Of a stretch of DNA of 64,000 bases, positions 23,512 through 36,200 are shown one piece after another. The DNA is taken from positions 15,372,442 to 15,436,441 of the forward strand of contig NC_064045.1 in assembly GCF_932526225.1 (NCBI RefSeq), written 5' to 3'. Within the stretch, counting starts at the first letter, position 1; every line of letters begins with the position of its first letter. This DNA comes from Nematostella vectensis. Lineage: Eukaryota > Cnidaria > Anthozoa > Actiniaria > Edwardsiidae. The notes beneath the pieces are model-generated. The model ran no database searches, was not told the origin of the DNA, and saw only the letters and a list, made by a program, of their open reading frames with translations. The position numbers and the translations under genes are program-made.

Positions 23512-23533
23512 CCGTGACAACTGACCCGGCGTG
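23512..23533 (-). repeat. Right terminal inverted repeat of the DNA transposon
   Basis: Partner of the left terminus. It ends CTGACCCGGCGTG, followed immediately by satellite sequence (TGATTAAGTAG). Confidence 0.88.
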
Positions 23534-23814
23534 TGATTAAGTAGATTCTAACATAGAGCATAGTGCTCGATAGATTGATATACCTTTTTTTCCGAGTATA
23601 CTGTTTTATTTTTCCTAATGTTACTTTTTGGAATTTACATTCGGAAAAAAAAATTATCGATTGTAACTTTTGGAGGTTACACTCGTAAAACAAATTCCCG
23701 AATGTAACCCTGAAGCTTTTCCCGAATGTAACCTCCATTCCGATGGTGACTTTGCTTATAGTTTACGATACCAATAGTATTAAAAGTAATTTTCATTACA
23801 ATTCCCTTCAGCAA

Positions 23815-23888
23815 TGCCACGTTAGTCTTTCGTTGCGGGCACTTGACTACTAACGCAGCGACCCGGGTTCGATTCCCGCTGATAACCT
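23815..23888 (+). other. Degenerate tRNA-like segment, one per 545-bp unit
   Basis: Shown for the first unit; every complete unit seen carries a counterpart. A near-perfect B box GGTTCGATTCC lies at 23866-23876, in a T-arm of GGG/CCC pairs. Upstream, CTACTAA has the layout of an anticodon loop (U before and A after ACU), but its stem pairs only at the outer two positions. The D-arm/A-box region is only weakly tRNA-like. The segment ends GATAGCC (GATAACC in this unit) and runs within 3 nt into a T-run, as Pol III terminators do. A subset of units has CCCAGG or CCCGTG in the T stem, and some from 56 kb onward have GGTTCGAATCC. This is best read as a decayed tRNA-derived (SINE-like) module, not a working tRNA gene. 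Confidence 0.5.
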
Positions 23889-24175
23889 ATTTTTTTTTTC
23901 TTTATTTTTTTTTTAAATATCGATACTTAATTATACTGTTCTTGGTGTGTCATGACATAAAAAGAAGGTATAGGGGCATTTTTATGTACTCTCAGCATCT
24001 TTGATGTGCTCATGCTTTGTTCAGGATCCTGTACATATTTTATGCACACAAGAACTAACTAGATTCCTTGGATAACTTGATTAAGTAGATTCTAACATAG
24101 AGCATAGTGCTCGATAGATTGATATACCTTTTTTTCCGAGTATACTGTTTTATTTTTCCTAATGTTACTTTTTGG

Positions 24176-24279
24176 AATTTACATTCGGAAAAAAAATTAT
24201 CGATTGTAACTTTTGGAGGTTACACTCGTAAAACAAATTCCCGAATGTAACCCTGAAGCTTTTCCCGAATGTAACCTCC
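24176..24279. repeat. Cluster of GAATGTAAC-type motifs and imperfect hairpin in each 545-bp unit
   Basis: Shown for the second unit. Five related motifs lie within ~105 bp: TTTACATTCGG (reverse) at 24178-24188, CGATTGTAAC at 24201-24210, GGTTACACTCG (reverse) at 24218-24228, and CCCGAATGTAAC at 24240-24251 and 24264-24275. GGAGGTTACACTCG (24215-24228) and CGAATGTAACCTCC (24266-24279) are reverse complements at 13 of 14 positions and could form a hairpin. Regular motif copies in both orientations resemble binding sites for a sequence-specific protein, but no factor is known to me. Confidence 0.5.
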
Positions 24280-27200
24280 ATTCCGATGGTGACTTTGCTT
24301 ATAGTTTACGATACCAATAGTATTAAAAGTAATTTTCATTACAATTCCCTTCAGCAATGCCACGTTAGTCTTTCGTTGCGGGCACTTGACTACTAACGCA
24401 GCGACCCGGGTTCGATTCCCGCTGATAGCCTATTTTTTTTTCTTTATTTTTTTTTTAAATATCGATACTTAATTATACTGTTCTTGGTGTGTCATGACAT
24501 AAAAAGAAGGTATAGGGACATTTTTATGTACTCTCAGCATCTTTGATGTGCTCATGCTTTGTTCAGGATCCTGTACATATTTTATGCACACAAGAACTAA
24601 CTAGATTCCTTGGATAACTTGATTAAGTAGATTCTAACATAGAGCATAGCGCTCGATAGATTGATATACCTTTTTTTCCGAGTATACTGTTTTATTTTCC
24701 TAATGTTACTTTTTGGAATTTACATTCTGAAAAAAAATTATCGATTGTAACCTTTTGGAGGTTACACTCGTAAAACAAATTCCCGAATGTAACCCTGAAG
24801 CTTTTCCCGAATGTAACCTCCAGTCCGATGGTGACTTTGCTTGGGATAGTTTACGATACCAATAGTATTAAAAGTAATTTTCATTACAATTCCCTTCAGC
24901 AATGCCACGTTAGTCTTTCGTTGCGGGCACTTGACTACTAACACAGCTACCCGGGTTCGATTCACGCTGATAGCCTATTTTTTTTTTCTTTATTTTTTTT
25001 AAATATCGATATTTAATTATACTGTTCTTGGTGTGTCATGACATAAAAAGAAGGTATAGGGACATTTTTATGTACTCTCAGCATCTTTGATGTGCTCATG
25101 CTTTGTTCAGGATCCTGTACATATTTTATGCACACAAGAACTAACTAGATTCCTTGGATAACTTGATTAAGTAGATTCTAACATAGAGCATAGCGCTCGA
25201 TAGATTGATATACCTTTTTTTCCGAGTATACTGTTTTATTTTCCTAATGTTACTTTTTGGAATTTACATTCTGAAAAAAAATTATCGATTGTAACCTTTT
25301 GGAGGTTACACTCGTAAAACAAATTCCCGAATGTAACCCTGAAGCTTTTCCCGAATGTAACCTCCAGTCCGATGGTGACTTTGCTTGGGATAGTTTACGA
25401 TACCAATAGTATTAAAAGTAATTTTCATTACAATTCCCTTCAGCAATGCCACGTTAGTCTTTCGTTGCGGGCACTTGACTACTAACACAGCTACCCGGGT
25501 TCGATTCACGCTGATAGCCTATTTTTTTTTCTTTATTTTTTTTAAATATCGATATTTAATTATACTGTTCTTGGTGTGTCATGACATAAAAAGAAGGTAT
25601 AGGGACATTTTTATGTACTCTCAGCATCTTTGATGTGCTCATGCTTTGTTCAGGATCCTGTACATATTTTATGCACACAAGAACTAACTAGATTCCTTGG
25701 ATAACTTGATTAAGTAGATTCTAACATAGAGCATAGCGCTCGATAGATTGATATACCTTTTTTTTCCGAGTATACTGTTTTATTTTTCTAATGTTACTTT
25801 TTGGAATTTACATTCGGAAAAAAAATTATCGATTGTAACCTTTTGGAGGTTACACTCGTAAAACAAAGTCCCGAATGTAACCCTGAAGCTTTTCCCGAAT
25901 GTAACTTCCAGTCCGATGGTGACTTTGCTTGGGATAGTTTACGATACCAATAGTATTAAAAGTAATTTTTATTACAATTCCCTTCAACAATGCCACGTTA
26001 GCCTTTCGTTGCGGGCACTTGACTACTAACGCAGCGACCCAGGTTCGATTCCCGCTGATAGCCTATTTTTTCTTTATTTTTTTTTTTAAATATCGATACT
26101 TATTTATACTGTTCTTGGTGTGTCATGACATAAAAAGAAGGTATAGGGACATTTTTATGTACTCTCAGCATCTTTGATGTGCTCATGCTTTGTTCAGGAT
26201 CCTGTACATATTTTATGCACACAAGAACTAACTAGATTCCTTGGATAACTTGATTAAGTAGATTCTAACATAGAGCATAGCGCTCGATAGATTGATATAC
26301 CTTTTTTTCCGAGTATACTGTTTTATTTTCCTAATGTTACTTTTTGGAATTTACATTCTGAAAAAAAATTATCGATTGTAACCTTTTGGAGGTTACACTC
26401 GTAAAACAAATTCCCGAATGTAACCCTAAAGCTTTTCCCGAATGTAACCTCCAGTCCGATGGTGACTTTGCTTGGGATAGTTTACGATACCAATAGTATT
26501 AAAAGTAATTTTCATTACAATTCCCTTCAACAATGCCACGTTAGTCTTTCGTTGCGGGCACTTGACTACTAACGCAGCGACCCGGGTTCGATTCCCGCTG
26601 ATAGCCTATTTTTTTTCTTTATTTTATTTTAAATATCGATACTTAATTATACTGTTCTTGGTGTGTCATGACATAAAAAGAAGGTATAGGGACATTTTTA
26701 TGTACTCTCAGCATCTTTGATGTGCTCATGCTTTGTTCAGGATCCTGTACATATTTTATGCACACAAGAACTAAATAGATTCCTTGGATAACTTGATTAA
26801 GTAGATTCTAACATAGAGCATAGCGCTCGATAGATTGATATACCTTTTTTTCCGAGTATACTGTTTTATTTTTCTAATGTTACTTTTTGGAATTTACATT
26901 CGGAAAAAAAATTATCGATTGTAACCTTTTGGAGGTTACACTCGTAAAACAAAGTCCCGAATGTAACCCTGAAGCTTTTCCCGAATGTAACTTCCAGTCC
27001 GATGGTGACTTTGCTTGGGATAGTTTACGATACCAATAGTATTAAAAGTAATTTTCATTAAAATTCCCTTTAACAATGCCACGTTAGCCTTTCGTTGCGG
27101 GCACTTGACTACTAACGCAGCGACCCAGGTTCGATTCCCGCTGATAGCCTATTTTTCTTTCTTTCTTTTTTTTTTTTTTTAAATATCGATATTTAATTAT

Positions 27201-30200
27201 ACTGTTCTTGGTGTGTCATGACATAAAAAGAAGGTATAGGGACATTTTTATGTACTCTCAGCATCTTTGATGTGCTCATGCTTTGTTCAGGATCCTGTAC
27301 ATATTTTATGCACACAAGAACTAACTAGATTCCTTGGATAACTTGATTAAGTAGATTCTAACATAGAGCATAGCGCTCGATAGATTGATATACCTTTTTT
27401 TCCGAGTATACTGTTTTATTTTTCTAATGTTACTTTTTTGAATTTACATTCGGAAAAAAAATTATCGATTGTAACCTTTTGGACGTTACACTCGTAAAAC
27501 AAAGTCCCGAATGTAACCCTGAAGCTTTTCCCGAATGTAACTTCCAGTCCGATGGTGACTTTGCTTGGGATAGTTTACGATACCAATAGTATTAAAAGTA
27601 ATTTTTATTACAATTCCCTTCAACAATGCCACGTTAGCCTTTCGTTGCGGGCACTTGACTACTAACGCAGCGACCCAGGTTCGATTCCCGCTGATAGCCT
27701 ATTTTTTTTTCTTTATTTTTTTTTTTAAATATCGATACTTATTTATACTGTTCTTGGTGTGTCATGACATAAAAAAAAGATATAGGGACATTTTTATGTA
27801 CTCTCAGCATCTTTGATGTGCTCATGCTTTGTTCAGGATCCTGTACATATTTTATGCACACAAGAACTAACTAGATTCCTTGGATAACTTGATTAAGTAG
27901 ATTCTAACATAGAGCATAGCGCTCGATAGATTGATATACCTTTTTTTCCGAGTATACTGTTTTATTTTCCTAATGTTACTTTTTGGAATTTACATTCTGA
28001 AAAAAAATTATCGATTGTAACCTTTTGGAGGTTACACTCGTAAAACAAATTCCCGAATGTAACCCTAAAGCTTTTCCCGAATGTAACCTCCAGTCCGATG
28101 GTGACTTTGCTTGGGATAGTTTACGATACCAATAGTATTAAAAGTAATTTTCATTACAATTCCCTTCAACAATGCCACGTTAGTCTTTCGTTGCGGGCAC
28201 TTGACTACTAACGCAGCGACCCGGGTTCGATTCCCGCTGATAGCCTATTTTTTTTCTTTATTTTATTTTAAATATCGATACTTAATTATACTGTTCTTGG
28301 TGTGTCATGACATAAAAAGAAGGTATAGGGACATTTTTATGTACTCTCAGCATCTTTGATGTGCTCATGCTTTGTTCAGGATCCTGTACATATTTTATGC
28401 ACACAAGAACTAACTAGATTCCTTGGATAACTTGATTAAGTAGATTCTAACATAGAGCATAGCGCTCGATAGATTGATATACCTTTTTTTCCGAGTATAC
28501 TGTTTTATTTTTCTAATGTTACTTTTTGGAATCTACATTCGGAAAAAAAATTATCGATTGTAACCTTTTGGAGGTTACACTCGTAAAACAAAGTCCCGAA
28601 TGTAACCCTGAAGCTTTTCCCGAATGTAACTTTCAGTCCGATGGTGACTTTGCTTGGGATAGTTTACGATACCAATAGTATTAAAAGTAATTTTCATTAC
28701 AATTCCCTTTAACAATGCCACGTTAGCCTTTCGTTGCGGGCACTTGACTACTAACGCAGCGACCCAGGTTCGATTCCCGCTGATAGCCTATTTTTCTTTC
28801 TTTCTTTTTTTTTTTTTTAAATATCGATACTTATTTATACTGTTCTTGGTGTGTCATGACATAAAAAGAAGGTATAGGGACATTTTTATGTACTCTCAGC
28901 ATCTTTGATGTGCTCATGCTTTGTTCAGGATCCTGTACATATTTTATGCACACAAGAACTAACTAGATTCCTTGGATAACTTGATTAAGTAGATTCTAAC
29001 ATAGAGCATAGCGCTCGATAGATTGATATACCTTTTTTTCCGAGTATACTGTTTTATTTTCCTAATGTTACTTTTTGGAATTTACATTCTGAAAAAAAAT
29101 TATCGATTGTAACCTTTTGGAGGTTACACTCGTAAAACAAATTCCCGAATGTAACCCTGAAGCTTTTCCCGAATGTAACCTCCAGTCCGATGGTGACTTT
29201 GCTTGGGATAGTTTACGATACCAATAGTATTAAAAGTAATTTTCATTACAATTCCCTTCAGCAATGCCACGTTAGTCTTTCGTTGCGGGCACTTGACTAC
29301 TAACGCAGCGACCCGGGTTCGATTCCCGCTGATAGCCTATTTTTTTTTCTTTCTTTTTTTTATTAAATATCGATACTTATTTATACTGTTCTTGGTGTGT
29401 CATGACATAAAAAGAAGGTATAGGGGCATTTTTATGTACTCTCAGCATCTTTGATGTGCTCATGCTTTGTTCAGGATCCTGTACATATTTTATGCACACA
29501 AGAACTAACTAGATTCCTTGGATAACTTGATTAAGTAGATTCTAACATAGAGCATAGTGCTCGATAGATTGATATACCTTTTTTTCCGAGTATACTGTTT
29601 TATTTTTCCTAATGTTACTTTTTGGAATTTACATTCGGAAAAAAAATTATCGATTGTAACTTTTGGAGGTTACACTCGTAAAACAAATTCCCGAATGTAA
29701 CCCTGAAGCTTTTCCCGAATGTAACCTCCATTCCGATGGTGACTTTGCTTATAGTTTACGATACCAATAGTATTAAAAGTAATTTTCATTACAATTCCCT
29801 TCAGCAATGCCACGTTAGTCTTTCGTTGCGGGCACTTGACTACTAACGCAGCGACCCGGGTTCGATTCCCGCTGATAGCCTATTTTTTTTTTCTTTATTT
29901 TTTTTTTAAATATCGATACTTAATTATACTGTTCTTGGTGTGTCATGACATAAAAAGAAGGTATAGGGACATTTTTATGTACTCTCAGCATCTTTGATGT
30001 GCTCATGCTTTGTTCAGGATCCTGTACATATTTTATGCACACAAGAACTAACTAGATTCCTTGGATAACTTGATTAAGTAGATTCTAACATAGAGCATAG
30101 CGCTCGATAGATTGATATACCTTTTTTTCCGAGTATACTGTTTTATTTTCCTAATGTTACTTTTTGGAATTTACATTCTGAAAAAAATTATCGATTGTAA

Positions 30201-33200
30201 CCTTTTGGAGGTTACACTCGTAAAACAAATTCCCGAATGTAACCCTGAAGCTTTTCCCGAATGTAACCTCCAGTCCGATGGTGACTTTGCTTGGGATAGT
30301 TTACGATACCAATAGTATTAAAAGCAATTTTCATTACAATTCCCTTCAGCAATGCCACGTTAGTCTTTCGTTGCGGGCACTTGACTACTAACGCAGCGAC
30401 CCGGGTTCGATTCCCGCTGATAGCCTATTTTTTTTTTCTTTATTTTTTTTTAAATATCGATACTTAATTATACTGTTCTTGGTGTGTCATGACATAAAAA
30501 GAAGGTATAGGGACATTTTTATGTACTCTCAGCATCTTTGATGTGCTCATGCTTTGTTCAGGATCCTGTACATATTTTATGCACACAAGAACTAACTAGA
30601 TTCCTTGGATAACTTGATTAAGTAGATTCTAACATAGAGCATAGCGCTCGATAGATTGATATACCTTTTTTTCCGAGTATACTGTTTTATTTTTCTAATG
30701 TTACTTTTTTGAATTTACATTCGGAAAAAAAATTATCGATTGTAACCTTTTGGAGGTTACACTCGTAAAACAAAGTCCCGAATGTAACCCTGAAGCTTTT
30801 CCCGAATGTAACTTCCAGTCCGATGGTGACTTTGCTTGGGATAGTTTACGATACCAATAGTATTAAAAGTAATTTTCATTACAATTCCCTTCAACAATGC
30901 CACGTTAGCCTTTCATTGCGGGCACTTGACTACTAACGCAGCGACCCAGGTTCGATTCCCGCTGATAGCCTATTTTTCTTTCTTTCTTTTTTTTTTTTTT
31001 TAAATATCGATATTTAATTATACTGTTCTTGGTGTGTCATGACATAAAAAGAAGGTATAGGGACATTTTTATGTACTCTCAGCATCTTTGATGTGCTCAT
31101 GCTTTGTTCAGGATCCTGTACATATTTTATGCACACAAGAACTAACTAGATTCCTTGGATAACTTGATTAAGTAGATTCTAACATAGAGCATAGCGCTCG
31201 ATAGATTGATATACCTTTTTTTCCGAGTATACTGTTTTATTTTTCTAATGTTACTTTTTTGAATTTACATTCGGAAAAAAAATTATCGATTGTAACCTTT
31301 TGGAGGTTACACTCGTAAAACAAAGTCCCGAATGTAACCCTGAAGCTTTTCCCGAATGTAACTTCCAGTCCGATGGTGACTTTGCTTGGGATAGTTTACG
31401 ATACCAATAGTATTAAAAGTAATTTTTATTACAATTCCCTTCAACAATGCCACGTTAGCCTTTCGTTGCGGGCACTTGACTACTAACGCAGCGACCCAGG
31501 TTCGATTCCCGCTGATAGCCTATTTTTTTTTCTTTATTTTTTTTTTTAAATATCGATACTTATTTATACTGTTCTTGGTGTGTCATGACATAAAAAGATG
31601 GTATAGGGACATTTTTATGTACTCTCAGCATCTTTGATGTGCTCATGCTTTGTTCAGGATCCTGTACATATTTTATGCACACAAGAACTAACTAGATTCC
31701 TTGGATAACTTGATTAAGTAGATTCTAACATAGAGCATAGCGCTCGATAGATTGATATACCTTTTTTTCCGAGTATACTGTTTTATTTTCCTAATGTTAC
31801 TTTTTGGAATTTACATTCTGAAAAAAAATTATCGATTGTAACCTTTTGGAGGTTACACTCGTAAAACAAATTCCCGAATGTAACCCTAAAGCTTTTCCCG
31901 AATGTAACCTCCAGTCCGATGGTGACTTTGCTTGGGATAGTTTACGATACCAATAGTATTAAAAGTAATTTTCATTACAATTCCCTTCAACAATGCCACG
32001 TTAGTCTTTCGTTGCGGGCACTTGACTACTAACGCAGCGACCCGGGTTCGATTCCCGCTGATAGCCTATTTTTTTTCTTTATTTTATTTTAAATATCGAT
32101 ACTTAATTATACTGTTCTTGGTGTGTCATGACATAAAAAGAAGGTATAGGGACATTTTTATGTACTCTCAGCATCTTTGATGTGCTCATGCTTTGTTCAG
32201 GATCCTGTACATATTTTATGCACACAAGAACTAACTAGATTCCTTGGATAACTTGATTAAGTAGATTCTAACATAGAGCATAGCGCTCGATAGATTGATA
32301 TACCTTTTTTTCCGAGTATACTGTTTTATTTTTCTAATGTTACTTTTTGGAATCTACATTCGGAAAAAAAATTATCGATTGTAACCTTTTGGAGGTTACA
32401 CTCGTAAAACAAAGTCCCGAATGTAACCCTGAAGCTTTTCCCGAATGTAACTTCCAGTCCGATGGTGACTTTGCTTGGGATAGTTTACGATACCAATAGT
32501 ATTAAAAGTAATTTTCATTACAATTCCCTTTAACAATGCCACGTTAGCCTTTCGTTGCGGGCACTTGACTACTAACGCAGCGACCCAGGTTCGATTCCCG
32601 CTGATAGCCTATTTTTCTTTCTTTCTTTTTTTTTTTTTTAAATATCGATACTTATTTATACTGTTCTTGGTGTTTCATGACATAAAAAGAAGGTATAGGG
32701 ACATTTTTATGTACTCTCAGCATCTTTGATGTGCTCATGCTTTGTTCAGGATCCTGTACATATTTTATGCACACAAGAACTAACTAGATTCCTTGGATAA
32801 CTTGATTAAGTAGATTCTAACATAGAGCATAGCGCTCGATAGATTGATATACCTTTTTTTCCGAGTATACTGTTTTATTTTCCTAATGTTACTTTTTGGA
32901 ATTTACATTCTGAAAAAAAATTATCGATTGTAACCTTTTGGAGGTTACACTCGTAAAACAAATTCCCGAATGTAACCCTGAAGCTTTTCCCGAATGTAAC
33001 CTCCAGTCCGATGGTGACTTTGCTTGGGATAGTTTACGATACCAATAGTATTAAAAGTAATTTTCATTACAATTCCCTTCAGTAATGCCACGTTAGTCTT
33101 TCGTTGCGGGCACTTGACTACTAACGCAGCGACCCGGGTTCGATTCCCGCTGATAGCCTATTTTTTTTTTCTTTATTTTTTTTTTAAATATCGATACTTA

Positions 33201-36200
33201 ATTATACTGTTCTTGGTGTGTCATGACATAAAAAGAAGGTATAGGGGCATTTTTATGTACTCTCAGCATCTTTGATGTGCTAATGCTTTGTTCAGGATCC
33301 TGTACATATTTTATGCACACAAGAACTAACTAGATTCCTTGGATAACTTGATTAAGTAGATTCTAACATAGAGCATAGTGCTCGATAGATTGATATACCT
33401 TTTTTTCCGAGTATACTGTTTTATTTTTCCTAATGTTACTTTTTGGAATTTACATTCGGAAAAAAAATTATCGATTGTAACTTTTGGAGGTTACACTCGT
33501 AAAACAAATTCCCGAATGTAACCCTGAAGCTTTTCCCGAATGTAACCTCCATTCCGATGGTGACTTTGCTTATAGTTTACGATACCAATAGTATTAAAAG
33601 TAATTTTCATTACAATTCCCTTCAGCAATGCCACGTTAGTCTTTCGTTGCGGGCACTTGACTACTAACGCAGCGACCCGGGTTCGATTCCCGCTGATAGC
33701 CTATTTTTTTTTTCTTTATTTTTTTTTTAAATATCGATACTTAATTATACTGTTCTTGGTGTGTCATGACATAAAAAGAAGGTATAGGGACATTTTTATG
33801 TACTCTCAGCATCTTTGATGTGCTCATGCTTTGTTCAGGATCCTGTACATATTTTATGCACACAAGAACTAACTAGATTCCTTGGATAACTTGATTAAGT
33901 AGATTCTAACATAGAGCATAGCGCTCGATAGATTGATATACCTTTTTTTCCGAGTATACTGTTTTATTTTCCTAATGTTACTTTTTGGAATTTACATTCT
34001 GAAAAAAATTATCGATTGTAACCTTTTGGAGGTTACACTCGTAAAACAAATTCCCGAATGTAACCCTGAAGCTTTTCCCGAATGTAACCTCCAGTCCGAT
34101 GGTGACTTTGCTTGGGATAGTTTACGATACCAATAGTATTAAAAGCAATTTTCATTACAATTCCCTTCAGCAATGCCACGTTAGTCTTTCGTTGCGGGCA
34201 CTTGACTACTAACGCAGCGACCCGGGTTCGATTCCCGCTGATAGCCTATTTTTTTTTTCTTTATTTTTTTTTAAATATCGATACTTAATTATACTGTTCT
34301 TGGTGTGTCATGACATAAAAAGAAGGTATAGGGACATTTTTATGTACTCTCAGCATCTTTGATGTGCTCATGCTTTGTTCAGGATCCTGTACATATTTTA
34401 TGCACACAAGAACTAACTAGATTCCTTGGATAACTTGATTAAGTAGATTCTAACATAGAGCATAGCGCTCGATAGATTGATATACCTTTTTTTCCGAGTA
34501 TACTGTTTTATTTTTCTAATGTTACTTTTTTGAATTTACATTCGGAAAAAAAATTATCGATTGTAACCTTTTGGAGGTTACACTCGTAAAACAAAGTCCC
34601 GAATGTAACCCTGAAGCTTTTCCCGAATGTAACTTCCAGTCCGATGGTGACTTTGCTTGGGATAGTTTACGATACCAATAGTATTAAAAGTAATTTTTAT
34701 TACAATTCCCTTCAACAATGCCACGTTAGCCTTTCATTGCGGGCACTTGACTACTAACGCAGCGACCCAGGTTCGATTCCCGCTGATAGCCTATTTTTTT
34801 TTCTTTATTTTTTTTTAAATATCGATACTTATTTATACTGTTCTTGGTGTGTCATGACATAAAAAGAAGGTATAGGGACATTTTTATGTACTCTCAGCAT
34901 CTTTGATGTGCTTATGCTTTGTTCAGGATCCTGTACATATTTTATGCACACAAGAACTAACTAGATTCCTTGGATAACTTGATTAAATAGATTCTAACAT
35001 AGAGCATAGCGCTCGATAGATTGATATACCTTTTTTTCCGAGTATACTGTTTTATTTTCCTAATGTTACTTTTTGGAATTTACATTCTGAAAAAAAAATT
35101 ATCGATTGTAACCTTTTGGAGGTTACACTCGTAAAACAAATTCCCGAATGTAACCCTGAAGCTTTTCCCGAATGTAACCTCCAGTCCGATGGTGACTTTG
35201 CTTGGGATAGTTTACGATACCAATAGTATTAAAAGTAATTTTCATTACAATTCCCTTCAGCAATGCCACGTTAGTCTTTCGTTGCGGGCACTTGACTACT
35301 AACGCAGCGACACGGGTTCGATTCCCGCTGATAGCCTATTTTTTTTTCTTTATTTTTTTTCTAAATATCGATACTTAATTATACTGTTCTTGGTGTGTCA
35401 TGACATAAAAAGAAGGTATAGGGACATTTTTATGTACTCCCAGCATCTTTGATGTGCTCATGCTTTGTTCAGGATCCTGTACATATTTTATGCACACAAG
35501 AACTAACTAGATTCCTTGGATAACTTGATTAAGTAGATTCTAACATAGAGCATAGCGCTCGATAGATTGATATACCTTTTTTTCCGAGTATACTGTTTTA
35601 TTTTCCTAATGTTACTTTTTGGAATTTACATTCGGAAAAAAAAATATCGATTGTAACCTTTTGGAGGTTACACTCGTAAAACAAATTCCCGAATGTAACC
35701 CTGAAGCTTTTCCCGAATGTAACCTCCAGTCTGATGGTGACTTTGCTTGGGATAGTTTACGATACCAATAGTATTAAAAGTAATTTTCATTACAATTCCC
35801 TTCAACAATGCCACGTTAGTCTTTCGTTGCGGGCACTTGACTACTAACGCAGCGACCCGTGTTCGATTCCCGCTGATAGCCTATTTTTTTTTCTTTCTTT
35901 TTTTTAAAAAAAATATCGATACTTATTTATACTGTTCTTGGTGTGTCATGACATAAAAAGAAGGTATAGGGACATTTTTATGTACTCTCAGCATCTTTGA
36001 TGTGCTCATGCTTTGTTCAGGATCCTGTACATATTTTATGCACACAAGAACTAACTAGATTCCTTGGTTAACTTGATTAAGTAGATTCTAACATAGAGCA
36101 TAGCGCTCGATAGAATGATATACCTTTTTTTCCGAGTATACTGTTTTCTTTTTCCTAATGTTACTTTTTGGAATTTACATTCGGAAAAAAAATTATCGAT

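Larger units (their letters stand above)
14188..23533. mobile_element. Large DNA transposon of unassigned superfamily
   Basis: The left end starts CACGCCGGGTCAG exactly where the 2-kb array breaks. The right end at 23521-23533 is its perfect reverse complement, exactly where the 545-bp satellite starts. The element spans 9346 bp; without the nested LTR retrotransposon and one target copy it would be 4823 bp. It carries two convergent genes: a 236-aa unknown protein (+) near the left end and a spliced transposase-like gene (-) near the right. GGTCAGC/GGTCAAC recurs near the left end at 14195, 14233 and 14248, possible transposase-binding sites. No clean target duplication is seen: the left flank ends CGAT and the right begins TGAT, each matching its own satellite. 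I cannot assign a superfamily. Confidence 0.85.

Noticed and set aside
14185-23537. CGAT/TGAT as a 4-bp target duplication of the DNA transposon
   Set aside because: Each copy is native to its own satellite and they differ at one base, so duplication is not supported.
23484-23738. Extension of the minus-strand frame at the right transposon end into satellite
   Set aside because: The frame runs across the transposon/satellite border; the satellite part cannot be native coding sequence of the element.
23815-23888. Functional tRNA-Ser(ACU) gene cluster
   Set aside because: The loop CTACTAA would fit, but the anticodon stem pairs at only two positions and the D-arm is not recognisable. The module is decayed.
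30112-30315. Recurring 60-68 codon frames in the 545-bp satellite on both strands
   Set aside because: They vary with homopolymer indels, often lack a true ATG, and cross motif clusters and T-runs; these are repeat artefacts.
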